From contig NZ_JBIGHX010000004.1 of assembly GCF_043555885.1 (NCBI RefSeq), positions 444,187-508,186 on the forward strand: DNA of 64,000 bases. The letters are read 5' to 3'. The stretch comes from Pelomonas lactea (GTDB lineage Bacteria; Pseudomonadota; Gammaproteobacteria; Burkholderiales; Burkholderiaceae_C). Shown one piece after another: positions 1 through 9,278 of the stretch. Each line of letters opens with the position of its first letter. The first letter of the stretch is position 1. The position numbers and the translations under genes are program-made. The notes beneath the pieces are model-generated. The model had not been told where the DNA came from. It ran no database searches and was given only the letters and a program-made list of their open reading frames with translations.

Positions 1-126
1 GCCCAGCGCCACCATCAGCATCTGGTTGGCGGCGCCGCCGGTCACGCGGGCGGCCAGCAGGCGCAGGTAGTCAGTCTGGTCGCGCAGGCGGGCCAGGCCG
101 GCGGAACTCATCTCGGGAATCGTCAT
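1..126 (-). CDS. MFS transporter, N-terminal part (cut by window edge)
   Basis: Only the first 42 codons are inside the window; the rest lies to the left. The peptide has a short polar N-terminus (MTIPEMSSAGLARLRDQ), then RLLAARVTGGAANQML leading into what looks like the first membrane segment. This is the usual opening of major facilitator superfamily permeases in Burkholderiales, in which a cytoplasmic tail precedes TM1 and a GGAANQM-type motif. Substrate and direction of transport cannot be read from this fragment. The start at 124-126 is the ATG nearest the divergent promoter region; an internal ATG at codon 6 is possible. It is divergent from the radical SAM gene, and the 69-bp gap between them contains a LexA box, so this gene may share SOS control. 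The family call is inference from a short segment. Confidence 0.6.
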   Translation of the reverse strand, partial: MTIPEMSSAGLARLRDQTDYLRLLAARVTGGAANQMLMVALG

Positions 127-178
127 CTCCGCTCAGTCTAGGGTGTGGTCGACGGGAGGGCGCGCTGCAGACCAAAAG

Positions 179-194
179 CTGTATATATTTACAG
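179..194. promoter_or_regulatory. LexA (SOS) box
   Basis: The 16-bp sequence CTGTATATATTTACAG matches the CTGT-N8-ACAG operator used by LexA in beta- and gammaproteobacteria, including the AT-rich centre. It ends one base before the ATG of the radical SAM gene and lies 53 bp upstream of the divergent MFS gene. The TATATT inside it could also be the -10 box, so bound LexA would cover the promoter. Both half-sites are perfect. Confidence 0.85.
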
Positions 195-195
195 C

Positions 196-1320
196 ATGCC
201 GCCCGCACCCATTCGCATCGCCGCCGCGCAACCGGCCCTGGTTGCCGCCGAGTCCATCAAGGGCCGCGGCACGGCCACGGCCATGCCGCACCGCTTCGAG
301 CAGCGCGAGCGCGAGCAGTACGACGACGGCTGGGGCTCGCTGGACCAGGACGCCGCCGAGGAACACCTGCCGCCGGCCACGCAGGTCATCGAGGAGATGG
401 TCAGGAAGATCGTCACCAGCAACCAGTCGCCCGACATCTCGTTCGACTACTCCATCAACCCCTACCGCGGCTGCGAGCATGGCTGCGTCTACTGTTTTGC
501 CCGCCCCACGCACAGCTACCTGAACCTGTCGCCGGGGCTGGACTTCGAGACCCGCATCGTGGCCAAGGTCAACGCCGCCGAGCGGCTGCGCGAGACGCTG
601 GCCGGGGCGCGCTACGAGCCCAGGTCGCTGGTGCTGGGCACCGCGACGGATGCCTACCAGCCGGTGGAGCGCCGGCTGGGCATCACGCGGCGCATCGTCG
701 AGGTGCTGGCCGAGACCGGGCACCCGTTCTCCGTCGTCACGAAGAGCAGCGGCATCGAGCGCGATCTCGACCTCATCGCGCCGATGGCGGCGCAGGGGCT
801 GGTGTCGGCCTACCTGTCGGTGACGACGCTGGACAACGACCTCGCCCGCATCCTGGAGCCGCGTGCGGCCGCGCCGGCGCGGCGGCTGCGCACGATCAAG
901 GCGTTGGCGGACGCGGGCGTGCCGGTAGGCGTCAGCGTGTCGCCCATCATCCCGTTCATCAACGAGCCGGAGCTGGAGCGCATCCTGGCCGCCGCCGCCG
1001 CGGCCGGCGCCAGCAGTGCCTTCAGCATCCCGGTGCGGCTGCCGTGGGAGGTGAACCCGCTGTTCCAGGACTGGCTGCAGCGCCACTTCCCCGACCGCGC
1101 CGACCGCGTGATGGCCCGCATCCGCGACATGCGCGGCGGCAAGGACAACGACGCGCGTTTCGGCACCCGCTTCACCGGCGAAGGCATCTGGGCCGAGCTG
1201 CTGCGCGCGCGGCTGCGGCGGGCGGCCGCCAAGCTGGGCCTGCGCACCGAGCGCCGGCCGGTGCAGCTGGCGCTGTTCACGCCGCCGCGCAAGCCGTCGG
1301 CGCAGGGGGATCTGTTCTAG
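196..1320 (+). CDS. PA0069-family (SPL-like) radical SAM protein, SOS-regulated
   Basis: The 374-aa protein belongs to the radical SAM superfamily, subgroup resembling spore photoproduct lyase and Pseudomonas PA0069. The iron-sulfur motif CxxxCxxC is seen at C93, C97 and C100 (GCEHGCVYC), preceded by the INPYRGC context typical of this subgroup. Such enzymes bind a 4Fe-4S cluster and cleave S-adenosylmethionine to a 5'-deoxyadenosyl radical; the substrate of this branch is unknown, with DNA repair the usual suggestion. The ATG at 196 is preferred, because the frame upstream only offers GTG codons and a LexA box ends at 194. There is no Shine-Dalgarno sequence, and a TATATT hexamer at 184-189 would start the transcript at or next to the ATG, so a leaderless mRNA is likely. 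PA0069 is, to my recollection, in the P. aeruginosa LexA regulon, which fits this operator. It converges on eptA. Confidence 0.85.
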   Translation: MPPAPIRIAAAQPALVAAESIKGRGTATAMPHRFEQREREQYDDGWGSLDQDAAEEHLPPATQVIEEMVRKIVTSNQSPDISFDYSINPYRGCEHGCVYCFARPTHSYLNLSPGLDFETRIVAKVNAAERLRETLAGARYEPRSLVLGTATDAYQPVERRLGITRRIVEVLAETGHPFSVVTKSSGIERDLDLIAPMAAQGLVSAYLSVTTLDNDLARILEPRAAAPARRLRTIKALADAGVPVGVSVSPIIPFINEPELERILAAAAAAGASSAFSIPVRLPWEVNPLFQDWLQRHFPDRADRVMARIRDMRGGKDNDARFGTRFTGEGIWAELLRARLRRAAAKLGLRTERRPVQLALFTPPRKPSAQGDLF

Positions 1321-1345
1321 GCCGCCTGTCGGCCGCCGGGCCGGC

Positions 1346-3022
1346 TCAGCGCCGGCAGGCCGCCAGCAGGTCCCACTCGGCCTTGTAGACGTCTGCCCGC
1401 GCGCCCACCCAGCCCATCGTCGTGTGGAACAGGTTGTCGTGCGACGCCGGCTTGTCGCGCAGCGCGGCCAGGCAGCCGGGCTTCAGCGACGCGGCCAGCG
1501 CGCCGCCTTCGGGCACCCACATGATCATGGGCACGTGCGTCTGCTCTTTCGGGGCCATCGCGTACGGCATGCCGTGCAGGTACAGGCCGTTCTCGCCCAG
1601 CGATTCGCCGTGGTCCGACACGTACAGCATGCCGGTGTCGAAGCGGTCCTGCTGTGTCTGCAGCCACGCGATGGAGCGGGCCAGCAGGCGGTCGGTGGTC
1701 AGCAGCGTGTTGTCGTAGCCGTTGACGACCTGCTGGCGCTCGCAGTCCTGCAGCTGGTTGCTCTTGCACTCGGGCAGGAAGCGCTTGAGCTCGTCCGGCG
1801 AGCGCTTGAAGTAGGCCGGGCCGTGGCTGCCCATCTGGTGCATGACGAGCACCAGCCCGCGCTTCACGCGCTCCGGGTCCAGCGCGGCGATGCGCTTGTC
1901 GAGCTCGTGCAGCAGCGCCTCGTCGAAGCATTCCGCGCCTTCCAGTTCGTCCTTGTGGCACAGGCTGGCCGGCAGCGGCGCGGCGCCGTCGGGCAGCTTG
2001 GACGTGAAGCTGTTCGGCACGCGGTCGCACAGGCCCTTGCAGCCGCTCTGGTTGTCCAGCCACAGCACGGCCAGGCCGGCGCGCTGCAGCACGTCCAGCA
2101 GGTTTTCCTGCGGCTTGTCGGCGTCGAAGCCGGCCCGGCCCTGCGGCGCGAACATGCAGGGCAGGGAGGCGGCCGTGGCGGTGCCGCAGGAGCTGACGTC
2201 GCGCAGGCTGACGACCGGCAACTTGGACAGCTCCGGGTTGGTCGGCCGTGCATAGCCGTTGAGGCTGAAGTTCATCGCCCGCGCCGTCTCGCCGACGACC
2301 AGCAGCAGCAGCGGCGGCTTGGCGCCTTCGGCGCGCGGCAACAGGCGTGCATCGGCGCCGATGACCACCGGCGGGCCCTTGGGGCCGGACAGGCTGCGCA
2401 CGCCCACCATGCTGACCGAGTAGACGGCGTTCAGCGGCGTGACCATGTAGCGGATGGACTTGTGGTTGCGCATTGTCGACGACAGCGTCGCGAACACGCT
2501 CAGCGCCAGCAGCACCATGGCGACGAGGCCCAGGCCGAAGGCGGCGAGGTTGCCGCCCAGCCGCTTCGCCGCCGACTGCGCCGGCGCCTTGGGGCGGCGC
2601 AGCAGCCACCAGGCCGGCAGCGCGCCCAGCAGCAGCAGGCTGGCAAACAGCTTCCAGCTCAGCAGGTCGCGCGTCTCGCGCACGTCGGTCTGCAGCATGT
2701 TCACGACCATCGTCGGGTCGAACACGATGCCGTAGCTGCCGATGAAATAGGCCAGCGCGCCGGCGCTCAGCAGCAGCACGGCCAGCACGCCCTTGATGAG
2801 CCGCGGCCAGGCCAGCAGGCTCAGCACGGCGCCGGTGGCGGCCGTGACCATGCCGGCGAACACCAGCGTGAAGCCGACGCCGATGCCCGGCAGCGTCTGC
2901 AGCTGCTTCCACAGCGGCCAGTTGGCGAGCAGCCCCATCCATAGCGCGGCCAGCCAGGCCTGGGTCAGGGGGCGGGTCGTGTCGGGTCGAAACCAGGCCA
3001 GCAGGCGCTTGAGGAAGATCAT
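1346..3022 (-). CDS. eptA: Lipid A phosphoethanolamine transferase
   Basis: The 558-aa inner-membrane enzyme transfers phosphoethanolamine from phosphatidylethanolamine to lipid A, lowering surface charge and sensitivity to cationic peptides and polymyxin. An N-terminal membrane region of about five helices (residues 1-180) is followed by a periplasmic sulfatase-fold domain. Visible signatures are GETARAMNFSLNGY (about 244-257), SCGTATAASLPCM with the nucleophile threonine at about 281, and the metal-binding YVSDHGESLGENG stretch near the C-terminus. Cysteines typical of the disulfide-stabilised catalytic domain are present. The start at 3022 gives the family's usual MIFLKRLL beginning and length; the upstream extension of the frame is unconvincing. 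It is a single gene, convergent with the radical SAM gene, with no adjacent PmrAB-type regulator. Confidence 0.9.
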   Translation of the reverse strand: MIFLKRLLAWFRPDTTRPLTQAWLAALWMGLLANWPLWKQLQTLPGIGVGFTLVFAGMVTAATGAVLSLLAWPRLIKGVLAVLLLSAGALAYFIGSYGIVFDPTMVVNMLQTDVRETRDLLSWKLFASLLLLGALPAWWLLRRPKAPAQSAAKRLGGNLAAFGLGLVAMVLLALSVFATLSSTMRNHKSIRYMVTPLNAVYSVSMVGVRSLSGPKGPPVVIGADARLLPRAEGAKPPLLLLVVGETARAMNFSLNGYARPTNPELSKLPVVSLRDVSSCGTATAASLPCMFAPQGRAGFDADKPQENLLDVLQRAGLAVLWLDNQSGCKGLCDRVPNSFTSKLPDGAAPLPASLCHKDELEGAECFDEALLHELDKRIAALDPERVKRGLVLVMHQMGSHGPAYFKRSPDELKRFLPECKSNQLQDCERQQVVNGYDNTLLTTDRLLARSIAWLQTQQDRFDTGMLYVSDHGESLGENGLYLHGMPYAMAPKEQTHVPMIMWVPEGGALAASLKPGCLAALRDKPASHDNLFHTTMGWVGARADVYKAEWDLLAACRR

Positions 3023-3092
3023 GACGGTGGGAGAGGCGAGGGCGGGCGCATTCTGCCGCCACTGCGGCCCGCAGCCTGTCCGCTGGCTGGAT

Positions 3093-4739
3093 TCAGGCCG
3101 CCACAGGTGCCGCTGCACCCGTGCGCAGCGCGACGCCGCCGGTCGCACGCGCCGCCTTGGCCACGCCGCCGCCCATGGGCTTCACGAAGCGGCCGTGCAG
3201 CACGTCGATCTGCTCGGCCAGCACGCTGGCATCCTCGATCTTCTCGGCATGGCGCTTGAGCACCAGCCCGGCCATGTCGATGAGCTTGGCGTTGCGCGTC
3301 AGCTCACCCTGCTGGATGAGCAACTCGACGGCCAGCTTGGCGCTGCCGCGCAGCGAATGGCGCATGGCCGTCTCGGCGACGCTGAAGACCTGCTGGTGGC
3401 AGTCGCGGAACTGCTCGGCCGCACCGATGTGGCCCTCGGTCATCGCGACGAGGATCTCGGTGCTGGCCTTGGCGGAACAGAAGCGCGTGCCCAGGCTGCG
3501 CAGGATGGGCATCATCTCCTCCAGCTCCACCTCCTGGCTGGACAGGCGTATCCACAGCGCTGTCAGCAGCGACGCGGCCTCCAGGTCGAAGTTGCCCGCG
3601 TCGGCGTGCTCGGTGAACTCGCGCGCCACCACCAGTGCCTGGCCCACGCGGCGCTCGAGCAGGAAGGACAGGCCGCGGAACACGAGCTCGAAGCGCTGCA
3701 GCCGGAGGGAGCCCGGCGCCCGCTCCAGCGCGGCCGCCAGTGCGTCGTGCGCGTACTTGAAGCCTTTGAAGTCCTTGTTGTCGAAGCGCATCAGACCGAT
3801 GAGGACGACGCTGAGCATGTCGAACAGCTTGGAGCGCAGCCCCTGCGACATGGCGCGCTCCAGCATGCGCAGCGCCTCGGCGCGCTGGCCCGCATAGAAC
3901 CCCAGAGACCCGCAGCGCTGCAGCCGCAGCAGGCAGCCGGGCGTCAGCGTGGCGGCGATCTGGTAGGTCTTGAGCGCCTCCTGCAGGTCGCCCTGTTCCA
4001 TCTGCACATGGCCCATCAGGTCGTGCGAGTCGGCGTAGTCGGGCAGTTCGCCGATGAGGTTCTCCAGCGTGCGGCGGGCCTTCTGCAGGTTGCCGCCAGC
4101 CACCTCGGTGCGGGCCACGCCCAGCCGCGCCCAAGGCACGGTCTTGGCGGCGATGATGGCTTCGTACAGCGCCCGGGCGTCGTCGAAGCGCTTGAGCCGC
4201 AGCAGCAGCTCCGCTCCGATGCGCGCGGCGTAGAGCCAGTACTTGCCTTTGGCCTCGAAGCGCGCCAGGCACAGGTTGGCGGCGGTCTCGAAGTCCTCGC
4301 TTTCGATGGCTTCGAAGATGTCCTTCAGGATGCGCTTGCGCTGGCGCGCGCTCGCCAGCCGCTCGGCGAGGTTGGCGCTGGTGTAGGGTTTGATGAGGTA
4401 GGCGTCCAGTGCCGCCTCGGCCGCTTCGGCCACCTTGGCGTACGTGGCCTCGCTGGTCACCATGACAAAGACGGTGGAGTAGGGCAGCAGGCCCTCGCGG
4501 CGCAGTTCGTCCAGCAGGTCCTGGCCCGATGTGTCGCTCGCATCGAAGTGGTAGTCGCACAGCACGATGTCGTAGGTCTGGTGCTCCAGCATCACGCGCG
4601 CGTCTTTCACGCGCGGCGTCTGGCGCACGGTGCCCACGCCCAGGTCGCGCAACTGGGCAGACATCAGGCTGCGCGAGTTGGCGTTGCTGTCGATGATCAG
4701 CGCTGACGCGGCCTGGATGGTGTCGTCCATCAGGAACAT
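3093..4739 (-). CDS. Response regulator with C-terminal TPR-like helical repeats
   Basis: The 548-aa protein has an N-terminal receiver domain (about residues 8-130) followed by a long alpha-helical region with tetratricopeptide-like repeats and no recognisable DNA-binding domain. In the receiver, the phosphoacceptor aspartate sits in VLCDYHF, the conserved Thr/Ser region in VMVTSEA and the lysine in LIKPY, so phosphotransfer looks possible. The rest probably mediates protein-protein contact. The ATG at 4739 follows GGGAG with a 5-base spacer, a good ribosome-binding site; upstream GTG codons lack one. No histidine kinase is adjacent, so it is an orphan regulator. A role in chemotaxis, motility or c-di-GMP signalling is possible but not shown. 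Confidence 0.85.
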   Translation of the reverse strand: MFLMDDTIQAASALIIDSNANSRSLMSAQLRDLGVGTVRQTPRVKDARVMLEHQTYDIVLCDYHFDASDTSGQDLLDELRREGLLPYSTVFVMVTSEATYAKVAEAAEAALDAYLIKPYTSANLAERLASARQRKRILKDIFEAIESEDFETAANLCLARFEAKGKYWLYAARIGAELLLRLKRFDDARALYEAIIAAKTVPWARLGVARTEVAGGNLQKARRTLENLIGELPDYADSHDLMGHVQMEQGDLQEALKTYQIAATLTPGCLLRLQRCGSLGFYAGQRAEALRMLERAMSQGLRSKLFDMLSVVLIGLMRFDNKDFKGFKYAHDALAAALERAPGSLRLQRFELVFRGLSFLLERRVGQALVVAREFTEHADAGNFDLEAASLLTALWIRLSSQEVELEEMMPILRSLGTRFCSAKASTEILVAMTEGHIGAAEQFRDCHQQVFSVAETAMRHSLRGSAKLAVELLIQQGELTRNAKLIDMAGLVLKRHAEKIEDASVLAEQIDVLHGRFVKPMGGGVAKAARATGGVALRTGAAAPVAA

Positions 4740-4938
4740 GCGTGCTCCCACCCCGGCGCGGGGCCGTGGACTCTGATCGGGAAACAGGCGGGCAGCGTCA
4801 CTTATGAGTCATCGGTATGACAGTCCATGGACTTTAGGTTTTCCCCAGCGAGAAGGGAGCGGTGGTAAACGCGCGGTGTCGCTGCATTTCGTGACATCCG
4901 ACGCGAGCCCCTCCGTGGTGGTGACGGTACCGAGCATG

Positions 4939-4974
4939 AAAAAAGCCGCGGCCTCCTGGCGGAGTGCCGCGGCT
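4939..4974 (-). terminator. Intrinsic terminator after dnaJ
   Basis: Read on the minus strand, a 9-bp perfect stem AGCCGCGGC/GCCGCGGCT with a 13-nt loop is followed by six T residues. It begins 18 bp past the dnaJ stop codon and closes the grpE-dnaK-dnaJ unit. Confidence 0.9.
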
Positions 4975-4991
4975 GATCGGTCCGAGAGGGC

Positions 4992-6143
4992 TTACTTGAA
5001 CAAGTCCTTGACGCGATCGGTCCAGGTCTTGGCGTTGGGCGAGTGCTTCTCGCCGCCCTTCTTCAGCGATTCGTCCAGCTCCTTGAGCAGCTTCTTCTGG
5101 TGCTCGGTGAGCTTGACGGGCGTCTCGACCGCGATGTGGCAGTACAGGTCGCCGGGGTAGCTGGAGCGCACGCCCTTGATGCCCTTGCCGCGCAGCCGGA
5201 AGGTCTTGCCGTGCTGCGTGCCCTCGGGCAGCTCGATCTCCGCCTTGCCACCCAGCGTCGGCACTTCGATGGTGCCGCCCAGCGCGGCCGTGATCATCGA
5301 CACCGGCATCGTGCAGTGCAGGTCGTCGCCGTCGCGCTCGAAGATGTCGTGCTGCTTGATGCGGATCTCGATGTAGAGATCGCCCGCCGGGCCGCCGTTC
5401 ACACCGGGCTCGCCATTGCCCGCCGAGCGGATGCGCATGCCTTCGTTGATGCCGGCCGGGATCTTGACCTCCAGCGTCTTCTGCTTCTTGACCTTGCCCT
5501 GGCCGTTGCAGGCCGTGCAGGGGTCGGGAATGATCTTCCCGCTGCCGTGGCAGTGCGGGCAGGTCTGCTGGATGCTGAAGAAGCCCTGGCGCATGTGCAC
5601 CGTGCCCGAGCCGCCACATGACCCGCAGCTCTTGGCGCTGGTGCCGGGTTTGGCGCCCGTGCCGCCGCAGGTCTCGCAGCCCTCCCAGCTGGGGATGCGG
5701 ATCTGCGTTTCCTTGCCGCGCGCGGCCTCCTCCAGCGTGATCTCCATCGCGTAGCTGAGGTCGCTGCCGCGGTAGACCTGCTGGCCACCGCCGCCCCGAC
5801 GACCGCCACCCTGGCCGCCGAAGATGTCGCCGAAGATGTCGCCAAAGGCCTCGGCAAAGCCACCGAAGCCCTCCGCGCCCGGGCCGCCGCGGCCGGCGCC
5901 CATGTTGGGGTCCACGCCGGCGTGGCCGTACTGGTCATAGGCCGCGCGCTTCTGCGCATCGGACAGCATCTCATAGGCCTCCTTGGCCTCCTTGAACTGC
6001 TCCTCGGCCTTCTTCGCCCCGTCGCCCTGGTTGCGGTCGGGGTGGTACTTCATGGCCAGCTTGCGGTAGGCCTTCTTGATGTCCTCCTCGGTCGCGTTTT
6101 TCGCGAGGCCGAGGACTTCGTAGTAATCGCGCTTGGAAGCCAT
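4992..6143 (-). CDS. dnaJ: Chaperone DnaJ (Hsp40)
   Basis: The 383-aa type I J-protein stimulates DnaK ATPase and delivers unfolded substrates. Domains in order are: J domain (1-70) with HPD at 34-36; Gly/Phe-rich linker (about 75-125) rich in GGQGGGRRGGG; a zinc-binding domain with four CxxCxGxG repeats (about 150-215: CETCGGTG, CGSCGGSG, CPHCHGSG, CTACNGQG); and the C-terminal substrate-binding beta domains. All four zinc motifs are intact and the length is normal. It follows dnaK after a 67-bp gap containing a GC-rich hairpin, and a strong terminator follows it. It is cytoplasmic and probably transcribed from the sigma-32 promoter before grpE. Confidence 0.98.
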   Translation of the reverse strand: MASKRDYYEVLGLAKNATEEDIKKAYRKLAMKYHPDRNQGDGAKKAEEQFKEAKEAYEMLSDAQKRAAYDQYGHAGVDPNMGAGRGGPGAEGFGGFAEAFGDIFGDIFGGQGGGRRGGGGQQVYRGSDLSYAMEITLEEAARGKETQIRIPSWEGCETCGGTGAKPGTSAKSCGSCGGSGTVHMRQGFFSIQQTCPHCHGSGKIIPDPCTACNGQGKVKKQKTLEVKIPAGINEGMRIRSAGNGEPGVNGGPAGDLYIEIRIKQHDIFERDGDDLHCTMPVSMITAALGGTIEVPTLGGKAEIELPEGTQHGKTFRLRGKGIKGVRSSYPGDLYCHIAVETPVKLTEHQKKLLKELDESLKKGGEKHSPNAKTWTDRVKDLFK

Positions 6144-6162
6144 GCTCGTCTCTTAAAGCAGC

Positions 6163-6195
6163 AAAGGCCCGGAGGCGTGGGGACGCGTCCGGGCC
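6163..6195 (-). terminator. Hairpin between dnaK and dnaJ (possible attenuator)
   Basis: An inverted repeat GGCCCGGA/TCCGGGCC (6188-6195 and 6166-6173) lies between dnaK and dnaJ on the transcribed strand and is followed only by TTT and a mixed stretch. Without a good U-tract it is a weak terminator or an RNA-stability/processing hairpin. Either role would make dnaJ less abundant than dnaK. Confidence 0.5.
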
Positions 6196-6210
6196 GCGGT
6201 CATCAAAGGA

Positions 6211-8172
<1,962 letters not shown>

Positions 8173-8207
8173 GGGATGCTCCTGAGGATTTGGTGATGTG
8201 TTCGAGT

Positions 8208-8216
8208 TGTGGATAA
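8208..8216 (-). promoter_or_regulatory. Consensus DnaA box (single)
   Basis: The minus strand reads TTATCCACA, an exact strong DnaA-binding 9-mer, between grpE and dnaK. No second box was noticed nearby, so this is not an origin. It could be chance or a single regulatory DnaA site. Confidence 0.4.
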
Positions 8217-8250
8217 CTTGCGCCGTTTCAAGGGAACGGCTGCATGTGTA

Positions 8251-8775
8251 TTACTTCGGTGCGGCAACCGTCACGAGCGCGGGGCGCAGCACGCGGTCGG
8301 CGATCAGGAAGCCCTTTTGCAGCACGGTGACCACCGTGTTGGCGTCCTGCGTGGGGGCCGGCACCACCGAGATGGCCTGGTGCTGGTGCGGGTCGAACTT
8401 GCTGCCCTGGCCCGGGTTGATCTCGACGACGCGGTTGCGCTCCAGCGCGCTGGACAGCTGCCGGCGCGTGGCGTGCACGCCTTCCAGCACCGTCTCGACG
8501 CTGGCGTTGGGTGTGGCGATGGCGCCTTCCAGGCTGTCCATCACCGGCAGCATCGCCTCGGCGAAGGCCTCGACGGCGAACTTGCGCGCCTTGGCGATGT
8601 CTTCATCGGCCCGGCGGCGCACGTTCTCGGCCTCGGCCTTGGCACGCAGATACGCGTCGCTCATCTCGGCCAGGCGGCCTTCGAGCTCGGCGATCTTGAT
8701 CTCGGGGTTCAGTTCGGCGGCCGTGGGCTCGGGGGCGCCAGCGGCGTCTTCGGGCAGGGAGGTGTCGGTAGTCAT
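8251..8775 (-). CDS. grpE: Nucleotide exchange factor GrpE
   Basis: The 174-aa protein releases ADP from DnaK and acts as a thermosensor of the chaperone cycle. An acidic disordered N-terminus (about 1-30) precedes a long coiled-coil helix (about 25-85, IAELEGRLAEMSDAYLRAKAE) and the C-terminal beta-wing domain with the GVHATRRQLSSAL and ISVVPAPTQDANTV regions. Length and motif order are normal for betaproteobacteria. It is the first gene of grpE-dnaK-dnaJ, and its ATG lies 25 bp from the near-consensus sigma-32 -10 element. The 5' leader is therefore short, and no obvious Shine-Dalgarno is present. Confidence 0.96.
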   Translation of the reverse strand: MTTDTSLPEDAAGAPEPTAAELNPEIKIAELEGRLAEMSDAYLRAKAEAENVRRRADEDIAKARKFAVEAFAEAMLPVMDSLEGAIATPNASVETVLEGVHATRRQLSSALERNRVVEINPGQGSKFDPHQHQAISVVPAPTQDANTVVTVLQKGFLIADRVLRPALVTVAAPK

Positions 8776-8800
8776 GGCAGAAAAAGGGGCAACCGCGACG

Positions 8801-8828
8801 ACATGGGGCGCGATGCCCTGGTTTCAAG
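8801..8828 (-). promoter_or_regulatory. Sigma-32 (RpoH) heat-shock promoter for grpE-dnaK-dnaJ
   Basis: On the minus strand CTTGAAA (8828-8822) is separated by 13 bp from CCCCATGT (8808-8801). This matches the E. coli sigma-32 consensus (CTTGAAA, 11-16 bp, CCCCATnT) at every specified position. The -10 end is 25 bp from the grpE ATG. No CIRCE operator was seen. Confidence 0.9.
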
Positions 8829-8855
8829 AGGGGAATTGGCGGCGAATTATCCGGG

Positions 8856-9278
8856 TCAACCCGGATCCTCATCGTCCAGCGATGCGGACCAGCGGTCCCA
8901 GTCCGCCAGCCGGCGGCGGTCCTGCTTGGTGGGCCGGCCTTGCTCGATGGTGGCGGCCGGCTCCGGCGCGAGGCGGCGCGCCTCCGCTGCGGCCTCGCGG
9001 GCGAGGATGCTGGCCGGGGTCTCGGCGTAGAGCGCCTGGGCCTGCGGCGCCGGACCGCGCTGGTTGGACAGGCCCTTGACCTCCACCTCGCGCGCCACGG
9101 CCCCGATGCGGATGCTCAGCACATCCCCCACCTTCACGTCACGTGCCGGCTTCACCGGCTGCCCGCCCACACGCACGCGGCCCAGGTTGATCTCGTCCAC
9201 GGCCAGCGCTCGGGTCTTGTAGAAGCGGGCGGCCCAGAGCCATTTGTCCAGGCGCATGCCGGCCGGTGCATTGCTCAT
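8856..9278 (-). CDS. hslR: S4-domain RNA-binding heat-shock protein (Hsp15)
   Basis: The 140-aa protein has an N-terminal S4 RNA-binding domain (about 8-70, MRLDKWLWAARFYKTRALA then INLGRVRVGGQPVKPARDV) and a basic/acidic tail. Hsp15 binds the 50S subunit carrying a stranded nascent chain and helps recycle it. The RLDKWLW(A)ARF motif is the hallmark of this family. Its ATG overlaps the hemH stop by 4 bp (9275-9278), so the two are translationally coupled. It lies directly upstream of the heat-shock promoter of grpE, an arrangement common in Burkholderiales. Its own transcription probably comes from hemH or further upstream. Confidence 0.92.
   Translation of the reverse strand: MSNAPAGMRLDKWLWAARFYKTRALAVDEINLGRVRVGGQPVKPARDVKVGDVLSIRIGAVAREVEVKGLSNQRGPAPQAQALYAETPASILAREAAAEARRLAPEPAATIEQGRPTKQDRRRLADWDRWSASLDDEDPG

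Noticed and set aside
8208..8216. Replication origin suggested by the DnaA box
   Set aside because: Only one box, no AT-rich unwinding region, and no dnaA/dnaN nearby. A regulatory or chance site is more likely.
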